Assembly: GCA_016183065.1 (NCBI GenBank)
Contig: JACPFF010000017.1
Location: 62,001-126,000, forward strand
Direction of reading: 5' to 3'
Source: Deltaproteobacteria bacterium
GTDB lineage: Bacteria > UBA10199 > GCA-002796325 > JACPFF01
Length of the DNA: 64,000 nt
Below are positions 33,695-42,513 of this stretch, piece after piece; the first letter of the stretch is position 1, and every line of letters begins with the position of its first letter. Under the pieces are notes generated by a model. The model saw only the letters and a program-made list of their open reading frames with translations, was not told the origin of the DNA and searched no databases. Both the position numbers and the translations under genes were made by a program.

Positions 33695-34754
33695 GACGTT
33701 GCAGGATCTCGGCTGCGGCGGTTTCTCCGACCGATGCGGCACAGGTGACGCCATGTCCGCCAAGACCGGCCACCCAATAAAAGGCGGGATGGTGGGGATC
33801 CCATTGCACACACAACCGGCGCTGGGGGGTGAACGTCCGCAGCCCCGACCAACACCGGGCAATCTGCAGTTCGGCAAGCGGTGCGGCCACCGGCAGCAAC
33901 TTTTCAGCCAGGCATGACGACATCTCTGGATCGATGCTGGTATCGTCCGGTGTCACTGGGGTTTCATCGCACGGCGAGCAGAGGAGTCCGCCCGATTCCG
34001 GGCGAAAATACCATCCTGCGGCATCATCCCAGACAAAGGGCCATTGCGGATCAATCAGCGACGAGGGAACGGTCATCAGCAGATGGCGGCGCATCGGCTG
34101 CAGTGTTTGGGGAGAGACCCCCGCATATGTGGCAATCTGGTCGGCCCAGGCGCCGGCGGCGTTGACGACAAAATCGGCCCGGACGGTGTCGCGCGCGGTC
34201 TCGATGGTGACACCGTTCGTATGCCAGAGGATCTGTTCGACACGGGCGTTCAACCGGTATTCTGCGCCGTGCGACAATGCCCCGCTGATGAAGCCGCGCA
34301 GAAGGGCATCGACATCGACGACTCCATCCGTCGGTGTCCAGATGGCACGATGATACGCCATCTCCGTCAGGATCGGGACACGACTGTGGCATTCCGAGGG
34401 GAGAATCAGCATCGACATGAGCCCCGCCTTTTGCCCCGTTGCCAAGCTTTCCAGGATACGTCCCGATTGAGAGTCATGAAAAAAAATGATCGACCCCACC
34501 GGCCGGATCAACGGAGTCTCGGCCACTGCCGGATCCGGATGGTAGAGAAAGGCCGTGCCCCGGAGGGCATGCGGCAGGATCGTCGGATCGAGGACAAATT
34601 GCCGGGCCATGGCCGCGTTTTTTCCGGATGCATGGATGCCCGCCTGTCCCTCCCGCTCCAGCAGTGTGACGCGGACCCTTTGCGATTTCGCGAGAAAGTA
34701 CGCCGTGGCAGCCCCGGCCAGTCCTGCGCCAATAATGACGCCGTGGGGAATCAT
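33687..34754 (-). CDS. FAD-dependent amino-acid-type oxidoreductase (DAO family)
   Basis: 355 residues. The FAD dinucleotide fold opens the protein (VIIGAGLAGAATAYFLAK, then LLEREGQAGIHASGKNAA) and the family C-terminal GLGGHGVTCAASVGE is present; V-V-N-A-A-G-A-W-A lies in the middle. This is the DAO/glycine-oxidase/sarcosine-oxidase-like family. The substrate is unknown. A TAAGAT -10-like element ends 6 bases before the ATG (CGCACC between), consistent with a leaderless transcript. The gene is coupled to queG. Confidence 0.88.
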   Translation of the reverse strand: MIPHGVIIGAGLAGAATAYFLAKSQRVRVTLLEREGQAGIHASGKNAAMARQFVLDPTILPHALRGTAFLYHPDPAVAETPLIRPVGSIIFFHDSQSGRILESLATGQKAGLMSMLILPSECHSRVPILTEMAYHRAIWTPTDGVVDVDALLRGFISGALSHGAEYRLNARVEQILWHTNGVTIETARDTVRADFVVNAAGAWADQIATYAGVSPQTLQPMRRHLLMTVPSSLIDPQWPFVWDDAAGWYFRPESGGLLCSPCDETPVTPDDTSIDPEMSSCLAEKLLPVAAPLAELQIARCWSGLRTFTPQRRLCVQWDPHHPAFYWVAGLGGHGVTCAASVGETAAAEILQRHV

Positions 34755-34801
34755 GGTGCGATCTTAGGACCAAAAGAAACGCCGTGGCAACGGTCTCTTT
34801 T

Positions 34802-36451
34802 TTATTCCGCCAGACCGAAAATGCGCCGCCGCAGCAGGCTCAAGGGGATCGATCCCGCGCGGAGGAAACGGTTATGGAAGTCCTTCTCGGAAAATTCCGC
34901 GCCATCGCGCCGCTGGAGATCCTCTTTAAGCCTCATGATGAGATGTTTGCCGATCAGGTAGCTCAGCTGGTAGCCGGGAGAGTAGGTGTAGCGGTTCACT
35001 TCAGCCTCTGCCCCTTCACGACTCAGGTGCGCATGCTCGATCAACATGGCCACACCCTGGTCATACGTCATGCTCCCCTGCGAGAGCTCGACGTCCACGA
35101 TGATGCGTGTGGCGCGCCAGACCAGATCGCTGACCATGACAAACCGGCCTGCGGGTGTGTTGTGGAATCCGTGCGTCTTCATCAATTCTTCGCAATAGTG
35201 GGCCCATCCCTCGACGTACTCCGCCGGCTTCCCTCCCACAAATGGCGCACTCCGGAGAAACGATACCTCCCGGTTCGCGGTGGCGAGTTGCAGGTGGTGA
35301 CCGGGATAGGCCTCGTGGATCGCGGTATTGTAGATACTCGTGTGGTTGAGATGCTTGCGCAACAGGGCAGGATTGTTTGATGGCGTGACCACGTATGTGC
35401 TGGTCTGTATGCGATGGCATTTCGCCGGTGGAAAGATCGCGGCAAACGGGACAAACGTACGGAGAAACTTCGGGGTTTCGACAATATGTAATTGCTCCTC
35501 CGGAGGGACGTCCATCAGTTGGAGGGTCTGGATAAACCTTCGCGCTTCCTCGCATGCATGACGGGTCGTTGCCAGGGCATCGGCAAATGTCCGTGGGGCG
35601 TCAGCTTCGATCATGGCCTTTGCCGCGGCAATATCTGGCGTGCCAACGAGCTGGATGGCAAGACGGCGCTGCTCATCCTGGTAACGCGCGAGAGAGGTCT
35701 TCCCCAACTCCAATATGTCATTGACCGTCAGGTCCAGGGCGCGCAATCGGATCAGCTCGGCAAAATGTTCCGGCCCGAGGACCCACGACTCTTTTTCATC
35801 GACGGTAATTCCGGTCAGCCAGATGCCATATTCGGCGATCAGCGCCTTCACCTGTATCACCGCCTTTTGCAGACGGGTCATCAACCTTGCTGAGATGTGG
35901 CCTTCTGCGGCGGCAGTGATGGCGTCAAAAAAGTGGGGCATGCTCTGCGCGGTCTGGATGGCCAGATCGCGCCATCGTCGTGGAGGTGTGGCCATACGGG
36001 AGCGGAATTGGTGCAGATACTGGGGGAAGGCCTCCAGGCGGCCTGCAAGATTGGCAAAGCGTTCTTCGGCCTTGCCATGTTCATAGAGGAGCGTCAGGAA
36101 AATGATCTGACCGATCCCGCTGACAGCGTCGGGGTTGCGCTCCCACGTGCGCAGTTCGCGATAATAAAATGCCTGCTGGGCAAAATAATGTTCAAAGAGC
36201 GAGCGATCGAATTGTTGATCTTCCGTGAGCTGGTCTGCCGGGGTCTGGCGGAGTTCGGTCAGCCACCGGTGGAGGAATTGAAACTCCGCCTCGATCCCCT
36301 CGCGATCGGCGCGGGAGAGCCGGTGATCGAAGGCGTGGTAGCCGGAAAACGTTGCAAATTCTGGAATTAATTCAAATAGTTGCTTGAGTTTTTTCCATTG
36401 GATCAGGTCGTGAGCGTCATGGTACGGAGGTTCAGGGGGGAGAATGGACAT
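34802..36451 (-). CDS. DUF885 family putative metallopeptidase
   Basis: 549 residues, the usual DUF885 length. The gluzincin-like motif is in H-E-A-Y-P-G-H-H, with E-Y-V-E-G-W-A-H-Y further on supplying a likely Glu ligand, and R-Y-T-Y-S-P-G-Y-Q-L-S-Y-L-I-G-K near the C-terminus is typical for the family. No signal peptide is seen, so it is probably cytosolic. The substrate is not known. A TATAAT box ends 7 bases before the ATG. Confidence 0.9.
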   Translation of the reverse strand: MSILPPEPPYHDAHDLIQWKKLKQLFELIPEFATFSGYHAFDHRLSRADREGIEAEFQFLHRWLTELRQTPADQLTEDQQFDRSLFEHYFAQQAFYYRELRTWERNPDAVSGIGQIIFLTLLYEHGKAEERFANLAGRLEAFPQYLHQFRSRMATPPRRWRDLAIQTAQSMPHFFDAITAAAEGHISARLMTRLQKAVIQVKALIAEYGIWLTGITVDEKESWVLGPEHFAELIRLRALDLTVNDILELGKTSLARYQDEQRRLAIQLVGTPDIAAAKAMIEADAPRTFADALATTRHACEEARRFIQTLQLMDVPPEEQLHIVETPKFLRTFVPFAAIFPPAKCHRIQTSTYVVTPSNNPALLRKHLNHTSIYNTAIHEAYPGHHLQLATANREVSFLRSAPFVGGKPAEYVEGWAHYCEELMKTHGFHNTPAGRFVMVSDLVWRATRIIVDVELSQGSMTYDQGVAMLIEHAHLSREGAEAEVNRYTYSPGYQLSYLIGKHLIMRLKEDLQRRDGAEFSEKDFHNRFLRAGSIPLSLLRRRIFGLAE

Positions 36452-36458
36452 TCCGAAA

Positions 36459-36464
36459 ATTATA
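36459..36464 (-). promoter_or_regulatory. -10 box of the DUF885 gene (leaderless)
   Basis: A perfect TATAAT on the minus strand, separated from the ATG at 36451 by 7 bases (TTTCGGA). No Shine-Dalgarno sequence can fit, so initiation on a leaderless mRNA is likely. The -35 is weak. Confidence 0.55.
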
Positions 36465-36502
36465 GCAAAGAATGGGCAACTTGTAGAGCAATTTTGCCGA
36501 TA

Positions 36503-36637
36503 CTATTACAGGGGCTCGCGTCGCCCCCTCCACCGGCAAAGCCGGTGGAGCCTCCCCCTCACGCTCGCCGTGCTCGCTGGATCGCTTCCCACGGGCGACG
36601 CGAGCTGCTGAGGACCACGCGTTTGCCCGTGGGAAGC
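36503..36637. repeat. Family 2 coding-type palindromic repeat, copy C
   Basis: CTATTACAGGGGCTCGCGTC, then CCACCGGC-AAA-GCCGGTGG, a third hairpin, and an outer perfect 13-bp inverted repeat GCTTCCCACGGGC (36584-36596) / GCCCGTGGGAAGC (36625-36637). The stem differs from copies A and B on both arms together. The frame T-I-T-G-A-R-V-A-P-S-T-G-K-A is again open through the element. It lies between the divergent DUF885 and M48 genes. Confidence 0.8.
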
Positions 36638-36675
36638 TATGCATAGGTCACTCGTGTGCCTGAAGGGTGTCGATT

Positions 36676-37398
36676 ATGGTGATGCGGATTGAAAATCCGT
36701 CGTTGGGACTCCCGACCCACTGGGCGAATCGCATTACTGCGGGCAATCGTCCTCTGGGAACGCTCCCGGATGTGCGCAAGCTCTTGGGGGAACCGGCCCC
36801 GCAATTGGCGAATATGGCCGCGCTCCCGCCACACATTGCCAGGATGTTTCGTCGCGGGGGCCTGCTCGATCGCATTCGCCGAAAGCTCGGTGTGATCTCG
36901 CGCAAAAAGGGTGGCCATTTCCTCGCAGCCCACAATACCATTGCCGCCGTCGATCCGGATGACAACATCTATGTGGGTGTTGAATTTCTCGAGGCCTGCG
37001 AGGGGGACGAGGCCGTCATTGCCGGCATCCTGGCGCATGAATGGGGTCACATGGTGAGCGAGCTCCCGCGAGACGTGGATTGGTCGCACCTGACGTGGGA
37101 AGCACTCTTTGCCCTGCGCCGCGAGGAGGAGGCCGGTGCCGATGCCTATGCCGGTCGCGCGCTCTACCAGATGGGCTATGATGTGCAACCGGTCATCGGA
37201 TTTCTGCAAGGACTCGAAACAGAGCGGCGACGCGCACGCCGGCTCGCGACCGTCAAATATTACCCGAATGCCACCCGTGCGGCGATCCTGCAGGAAGGCT
37301 ATGCCGCCGAGCAACGCCTCGAGGAAAGCGCCCGCAAACTCCTCACCACCCCCGGTTATCGCCACCCGAGTTTCAGCAAACTCCTCGCGGTGGGATGA
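36676..37398 (+). CDS. M48-like zinc metallopeptidase, soluble
   Basis: 240 residues from ATG 36676 (AAGG 9 bases upstream; GTG 36667 and ATG 36682 are alternatives). The HEXXH motif is in ILAHEWGHMV and the third ligand probably in E-E-A-G-A-D-A-Y-A, as in M48 enzymes (E-x-x-A-D). No signal peptide or membrane helix is found, unlike most M48 members, so it may act in the cytosol or be incomplete at the N-terminus. Substrate unknown. Confidence 0.8.
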   Translation: MVMRIENPSLGLPTHWANRITAGNRPLGTLPDVRKLLGEPAPQLANMAALPPHIARMFRRGGLLDRIRRKLGVISRKKGGHFLAAHNTIAAVDPDDNIYVGVEFLEACEGDEAVIAGILAHEWGHMVSELPRDVDWSHLTWEALFALRREEEAGADAYAGRALYQMGYDVQPVIGFLQGLETERRRARRLATVKYYPNATRAAILQEGYAAEQRLEESARKLLTTPGYRHPSFSKLLAVG

Positions 37399-37456
37399 GG
37401 TGCCATGATCCTTCTCAGGTCTTGCATTCAGTACATTGTTTGGATACGCTAATACC

Positions 37457-37879
37457 ATGGATGTGGTGCGTTCAATGCGCCGTCTTCGGTCTTCGGAACG
37501 GGCTCGTTTAGGGGCGTTGGGTGTAAAGATCGTGTATCTCTTTGGTTCTCATGCTGAAGGGATGGCCAGTATAGCCTCGGATGTTGATATTGGTGTGGTG
37601 ATGACAGATCCCACAACGGTGGTCCAGAACACAAATGAAATATATCTCCATCTTTTCGAACTATTCAGTCCCTATGTCGAGTGCAGTGATCAACTCGATA
37701 TTGTTTTTTTGCAGCGGGCTCCGCTGGAATTACGCTACGATGTGATTACGCATGGACTTCCAATATATTCTCGTTCAGAAGCATGTCGCCTTGATTTCGA
37801 AGAACGGACGACCATTGCGTATTGTGATTTTCAACCGCTGTTGCGGCAATTTGACCGGTCGATAATTGAGAACAGATGA
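37457..37879 (+). CDS. mntA: MNT-type nucleotidyltransferase antitoxin
   Basis: 140 residues. The minimal nucleotidyltransferase motif GSHAEGMASIASDVDIGVV (G-S-x10-D-x-D) and a third acidic residue in DQLDIVFL are present, so catalysis looks possible. In characterised MNT/HEPN systems the MNT protein AMPylates the HEPN toxin and silences it. It is coupled to the HEPN gene by a 4-base overlap (37876-37879). The start at 37457 is preferred over 37436 because the domain begins there. GC is lower than in neighbours. Confidence 0.85.
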   Translation: MDVVRSMRRLRSSERARLGALGVKIVYLFGSHAEGMASIASDVDIGVVMTDPTTVVQNTNEIYLHLFELFSPYVECSDQLDIVFLQRAPLELRYDVITHGLPIYSRSEACRLDFEERTTIAYCDFQPLLRQFDRSIIENR

Positions 37880-38331
37880 GGGCACTCAAACGACAATCTA
37901 TTGTTCCACGGATTGATGGCATTACACGTGATCTGCAACGGTTACGCGAATTGTCCCGGCATTCGTTGGATGAATTTTCGCGACGTGGAGATATATTTGC
38001 CCTTGCGCAATTTTATCTGCGGCAGACCTTAGAGGGGGTCTTCCATATTGGATCACATATTCTTTCTCGACTTCCAGGGGGCCGTGCGACAGAATATAAG
38101 GAGATTGCTCGACTTCTTGGAGAACAGAACGTTGTGCCAATCACATTTGCGCAACAATCCTTAATACCGATGGCCGGTTACCGGACACGTTTGACCCACT
38201 TTTATTATGAAGTTGGTCCTCAGGAGATCCTTGACATCCTACAGAAGCGATTGGGAGAAATTGAACAATTTCTCGATGACGTACGAGATTTGTTGCAGGA
38301 CCCCACACGATTGCATCTCACAATAGAATAA
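37876..38331 (+). CDS. hepT: HEPN-domain (HepT-like, DUF86) toxin
   Basis: 151 residues, all helical. The HEPN RNase motif R-x4-6-H is in YRTRLTHFYYEV, the HepT/DUF86 position. Such proteins are RNases held in check by the MNT partner encoded just upstream. Its 3' end overlaps the convergent carrier-protein gene by 14 bases. Confidence 0.83.
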   Translation: MRALKRQSIVPRIDGITRDLQRLRELSRHSLDEFSRRGDIFALAQFYLRQTLEGVFHIGSHILSRLPGGRATEYKEIARLLGEQNVVPITFAQQSLIPMAGYRTRLTHFYYEVGPQEILDILQKRLGEIEQFLDDVRDLLQDPTRLHLTIE

Positions 38332-38827
38332 TGAGCGTGGTCTGTTGTTCCACGGCCGTTCCGGGAGTGACGCAGACCGTGGCGACGGTGCCGGAGCAGG
38401 GGGCGGGGATCTCGTTTTGCATCTTCATGGCCTCGATGATGCACACCGGCTGTCCGGCGGTGATCTGATCGCCTGCAGCAACAAGGATATCGACAATGCG
38501 TCCGGGCAAGGGAGCGCGAATCTCGTTTGTCGAGGGTCGCGCACCACTGGGCCGTACGCTGTCCCAACTCCTCGATGACGCATGGTCCGCGACGAGGCAG
38601 ATTTCGTGCGGGACGTTGTGTAAATGGAGTGTGCAGGTGCCGTTGTGCCATGCCACACTGCTTTCGATGACGACGTGGTCATCGAGCAGAAGCGTCATGC
38701 GCGGTGCGCGATACTCTAAGAGGCGTGCGATGTATCGTGCTTCCCCGAGTTGCACATGAAAGATGTTGCCCTGTCGCTGTAGCGAGACATGGTGGGTTTG
38801 TGCCCCATCAGAAAAACTCCATTCCAT
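38318..38827 (-). CDS. Biotin carboxyl carrier protein of an acyl-CoA carboxylase
   Basis: 169 residues from ATG 38827. The C-terminal biotinyl domain (about 100-169) has the target Lys135 in IIEAMKMQNE with the usual Pro/Gly turns (A-P-L-P-G-R; P-A-P-C-S-G-T-V). The N-terminal half (1-85) matches no named domain but resembles the linker seen in acyl-CoA carboxylase alpha chains. Here the carrier is a separate gene, overlapping the biotin carboxylase gene by 20 bases. It should shuttle carboxyl groups to the carboxyltransferase encoded at 40.3-41.9 kb. Confidence 0.9.
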   Translation of the reverse strand: MEWSFSDGAQTHHVSLQRQGNIFHVQLGEARYIARLLEYRAPRMTLLLDDHVVIESSVAWHNGTCTLHLHNVPHEICLVADHASSRSWDSVRPSGARPSTNEIRAPLPGRIVDILVAAGDQITAGQPVCIIEAMKMQNEIPAPCSGTVATVCVTPGTAVEQQTTLIILL

Positions 38828-40322
38828 GTTGGACTCCTTGCTGGCGTGCCGAGATTTTCCAGGCCGACGGGTGTGGCGCAGCGGATGCGGCATGTGTCGG
38901 ATCGGTCTGGTGCAATGCCTTGGCAATGGCCGCGACAATCACGGCGTGTGAGGCGTTTGGTATGGGAGCCGTGAGTAGGGATGCGCGTTCACGTTCGACA
39001 AATTGTGTCGAGTAATTGCCTTTGAGAAAGAGCGGATGCTGTAGCGCGTTCAGGTGAAAGTGGACGTTGGTGATTGTGCCACTGATGCGCAACTCTTGCA
39101 GGGCCCGTACCATTTTTGCGCGTGCGACCTCGCGTGTTGCTCCCCAGGTGCAGAGTTTGCCCACAAGGGGATCATATTCCATGGGGATCGTGCTTCCGGC
39201 GACAATGCCACAATCGATGCGAATGCCATGACCGTGTGGTGCCATAAAGTCCGTCACAAAACCCGGTGTAGGGATGAAATTCTGGGCAGGGTCTTCAGCA
39301 CAGATGCGACATTCGATGGCGTGCCCGCTGTTGTGGATGCCTCGTTGGCTCCACCGGAGCGGTTCTCCAGCGGAAATCCGCAGTTGTTCGCAGATGAGGT
39401 CGATCCCCGTGACCAGTTCAGTGATCGGATGCTCGACCTGGATCCGCGTGTTGACCTCGAGAAAATAGAACCGTTGCTGGTGGTCCACCAGAAATTCGAC
39501 CGTGCCGGCGTTACGGTACCGTGCGGCTTTCATGAGTCGCAACGCCGCCCGACATATGGCGCGCCGGGTGTTTTCCGTCAAAAACGGAGACGGGGTTTCC
39601 TCAATCAACTTCTGGTGCCGGCGTTGCACCGAGCATTCCCGTTCACCAAGGTGGATGATATGGCCGTGATGATCTGCCAGGATCTGCACCTCGATGTGGT
39701 GTGGGGCGTCGATGTATTTTTCCAGATAGAGGTCGCCATTCCCAAAGGCGTTGCGGGCCTCTCCTTGTGCCAGGTCAAAGGCGCGCGACAGCTCTGGTGC
39801 CGTGCGGACAATGCGCATCCCCTTGCCGCCACCGCCGGCCACGGCCTTCAGGAGCACGGGATAGCCGATGGTTTCTGCCAGTTTTCCTGCTGTGGGGATG
39901 GATCGGACGGGTGTGGTCGCGCCCGGAACCATCGGGATCTTGACGGCCTGCGCCAACTTGCGGGCCGCGGTCTTTGAGCCCAAACGGCGGATGATGGCTG
40001 CAGGCGGTCCGACCCAGCGCCATCGCGCCTTGGCGACCGCTGCCGCGAAATCGGCGTTCTCCGCCAGAAATCCATATCCGGGATGTATCGCATCGACGTT
40101 TGCCTCTTTTGCGACCGCGAGGAGCCGTGGAATCGAGAGATAGCTTTCCGCGGGCGCGGTCGGTCCCAAGTGATAGGCTTCATCGGCCAGACGGACATGG
40201 AGTGCTGTGGCGTCAGCATCTGCGTAGACCGCGCAGGCGGTGATCCCCAACTCCTGGCACGCGCGGATGATGCGCACGGCAATCTCGCCCCGATTGGCGA
40301 TGAGAAGGCGCCGGATTTTCAT
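38808..40322 (-). CDS. accC: Biotin carboxylase subunit
   Basis: 504 residues with the standard order: [20 protein letters not shown] at the start, the ATP-grasp glycine loop [23 protein letters not shown] and N-T-R-I-Q-V-E-H. The context (propionyl-CoA-type carboxyltransferase, methylmalonyl-CoA epimerase and mutase) indicates propionyl-CoA carboxylation rather than acetyl-CoA. It overlaps the carboxyltransferase gene by 4 bases. Slightly longer than AccC (about 450) because of a C-terminal tail. Confidence 0.94.
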   Translation of the reverse strand: MKIRRLLIANRGEIAVRIIRACQELGITACAVYADADATALHVRLADEAYHLGPTAPAESYLSIPRLLAVAKEANVDAIHPGYGFLAENADFAAAVAKARWRWVGPPAAIIRRLGSKTAARKLAQAVKIPMVPGATTPVRSIPTAGKLAETIGYPVLLKAVAGGGGKGMRIVRTAPELSRAFDLAQGEARNAFGNGDLYLEKYIDAPHHIEVQILADHHGHIIHLGERECSVQRRHQKLIEETPSPFLTENTRRAICRAALRLMKAARYRNAGTVEFLVDHQQRFYFLEVNTRIQVEHPITELVTGIDLICEQLRISAGEPLRWSQRGIHNSGHAIECRICAEDPAQNFIPTPGFVTDFMAPHGHGIRIDCGIVAGSTIPMEYDPLVGKLCTWGATREVARAKMVRALQELRISGTITNVHFHLNALQHPLFLKGNYSTQFVERERASLLTAPIPNASHAVIVAAIAKALHQTDPTHAASAAPHPSAWKISARQQGVQHGMEFF

Positions 40323-41869
40323 AACGGGATATTTCCGTGCTTGCGTGCCGGTCCCTTTTGCCGCTTGCCATCGAGCATGGCCAGGGCGGCAATGATCCGC
40401 GGACGCGTGGTGGCCGGACGGATGACGTCGTCGATATACCCGAGTTCGGCGGCCTTGTAGGGATTGGCAAAATGTTCGCGGTATTCGGCGACCAGCCGGG
40501 CCTGTTCCGTCTTGGCATCGCGGGCGTCAACGAGCTCCTTGCGAAAAATGATGTTGACCGCTCCCTCCGGGCCCATGACGGCAATCTCTGCCGTGGGATA
40601 GGCGAGGTTCACATCCGCGCGGATATGTTTCGAGCTCATGACGTCATACGCGCCGCCATAGGCCTTGCGGGTGATGATGGTGATTTTCGGCACGGTCGCC
40701 TCACAATAGGCGTAGAGCAATTTCGATCCGTGACGGATGATGCCGCCAAATTCCTGCGTGGTCCCCGGGAGGAATCCCGGGACATCGACAAATGTCACGA
40801 GCGGGATGTTGAAGGCATCGCAGAAACGGACAAACCGTGCCCCCTTTACCGAGGCATCGATGTCGAGGCATCCGGCGAGCACGTGCGGTTGATTCGCGAC
40901 AATGCCGACCACGTGTCCATTGTAGCGCGCAAAACCGGTGACCATGTTCTGCGCATGCGTCCCCCCTATTTCAAAAAAACGCTCATCATCAATCGTGGCC
41001 CGGATGATGGTCTTGATGTTATAGGGTTTCGCCGGATCTTCCGGAATGAAGGTGTCGAGCGATTCGGCCAATTGGGCCGATGGCATGTCGGTCTGGCGGA
41101 GGGGCGGATCGTCGAGATTGTTCGACGGGAGATAGCTCAGGAGTTCACGCGTCATCACGAGCGCTGCTGCATCGGATTGAGCGCACAAGTGGGCGACGCC
41201 GCTTTGTGTCGTATGGGTGTGCGCACCACCAAGCGCCTCCTTGGAGACTTCCTCATGGGTGACCGTTTTGATCACATCAGGACCGGTGATAAACATATGG
41301 GAGGTCTCTTCGACCATGATGATGAAATCCGTCATGGCCGGCGAATAGACTGCTCCGCCTGCACAGGGCCCCATGATGACGGAAATTTGCGGAACCACGC
41401 CGGATGCGCGGACATTGCGATAAAAAATTTCCGCATATCCTCCGAGAGCCGCGACGCCTTCCTGAATGCGCGCGCCGCCGGAATCGTTGAGACCGATGAT
41501 GGGTGCGCCATTCTGGACGGCGAGGTCCATCACCTTACAGATTTTGTTCGCATGGGCCTCGCCGAGTGAGCCGCCGAAGACCGTAAAATCCTGGGCAAAG
41601 CAGTAGATGGGGCGTCCCGCGATATTGCCGGTACCGGTGACCACGCCGTCGCCAAGCGGCCGGTTGTGTTCCATGCCAAAATCAGTGCAACGGTGCGTGA
41701 CGAATTTGTCAAATTCCACGAACGTTTCCGGATCGCACAGGGCCTGGATCCGTTCGCGCGCCGTCAGTTTTCCCGCGGCATGTTGTTTGTCAATGCGGGT
41801 CGCACCGCCCCCGATTTCTGCGGCAGCGGATTTCTGCTGAAGGCACTCCAGGGGATTGTGTGACGCCAT
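40319..41869 (-). CDS. pccB: Acyl-CoA carboxylase carboxyltransferase, propionyl-CoA type
   Basis: 516 residues, the fused two-domain carboxyltransferase of PccB/MmdA. Features include K-L-T-A-R-E-R-I, the [14 protein letters not shown] segment, G-G-A-R-I-Q-E-G and [11 protein letters not shown] for the oxyanion sites, and [11 protein letters not shown] in the second half. It transfers CO2 from carboxybiotin to propionyl-CoA giving (S)-methylmalonyl-CoA. It is first in the three-gene minus-strand unit and divergent from the epimerase gene. Confidence 0.93.
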   Translation of the reverse strand: MASHNPLECLQQKSAAAEIGGGATRIDKQHAAGKLTARERIQALCDPETFVEFDKFVTHRCTDFGMEHNRPLGDGVVTGTGNIAGRPIYCFAQDFTVFGGSLGEAHANKICKVMDLAVQNGAPIIGLNDSGGARIQEGVAALGGYAEIFYRNVRASGVVPQISVIMGPCAGGAVYSPAMTDFIIMVEETSHMFITGPDVIKTVTHEEVSKEALGGAHTHTTQSGVAHLCAQSDAAALVMTRELLSYLPSNNLDDPPLRQTDMPSAQLAESLDTFIPEDPAKPYNIKTIIRATIDDERFFEIGGTHAQNMVTGFARYNGHVVGIVANQPHVLAGCLDIDASVKGARFVRFCDAFNIPLVTFVDVPGFLPGTTQEFGGIIRHGSKLLYAYCEATVPKITIITRKAYGGAYDVMSSKHIRADVNLAYPTAEIAVMGPEGAVNIIFRKELVDARDAKTEQARLVAEYREHFANPYKAAELGYIDDVIRPATTRPRIIAALAMLDGKRQKGPARKHGNIPL

Positions 41870-41951
41870 GCTCTTCTCCCGTCTTGCAGCGCGCGTGGTT
41901 TCAACAGCCGTCTGGACACCTCTATTTCACTATAGTAACCCCCTCGTCAAC

Positions 41952-42383
41952 ATGCGCTTTTCATACATCGATCATATCGGCATTGCGGTTGACGATCTCG
42001 AGTGCGCCATTGAACGCTATACTCGCTTGCACGGTGCCCCGCCGTCTTATGTCACCACAGTCCCCGCTGAGCAGGTGACCGTGGCGTTTTTTCCCGTCGG
42101 GCCGACCAAGATCGAATTACTCGCCGGCACCAGCGCAGAGAGCCCCATTGCGCGATTTATTGCGAAACGGGGACCGGGACTGCATCACATCTGTTATGCC
42201 GTGGAGGATTGGACACGCACCATTGCGACACTCCATGATGAAGGAATGACGCCGATTGTGCGCGAGGCATCTGTCGGGGCCGGCGGAAAACGGGTCCTCT
42301 TTTTTCATCCGAGGGAGATGGGTGGCGTGCTCATCGAGTTGCTGGCAGTCACGCCACCAACGCCAATTCTCAAAATGACATAA
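41952..42383 (+). CDS. mce: Methylmalonyl-CoA epimerase
   Basis: 143 residues, VOC superfamily. YIDHIGIAVDDLE opens the first module, LLAGTSAESPIARFIAKRG and G-L-H-H-I-C-Y-A-V-E-D follow, and R-V-L-F-F-H-P-R-E-M-G-G-V-L-I-E-L ends it; metal ligands His, His and Glu are in place. It converts (S)- to (R)-methylmalonyl-CoA between the carboxylase and the mutase. The start at 41952 sits at the domain edge, 82 bases from divergent pccB; TATAGT about 15 bases upstream is a possible -10. Confidence 0.93.
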   Translation: MRFSYIDHIGIAVDDLECAIERYTRLHGAPPSYVTTVPAEQVTVAFFPVGPTKIELLAGTSAESPIARFIAKRGPGLHHICYAVEDWTRTIATLHDEGMTPIVREASVGAGGKRVLFFHPREMGGVLIELLAVTPPTPILKMT

Positions 42384-42513
42384 CCCCGAAGTGCCCTGGG
42401 TGCTTTTCCACTACATTCGACCGCTACTGAATTTGTGACTCATAGTAATATCAAGTAGTTGTAATCCATTTCATCTGGCACAAGATATGCAAATAGTGCC
42501 CCAAGGGGCCACT

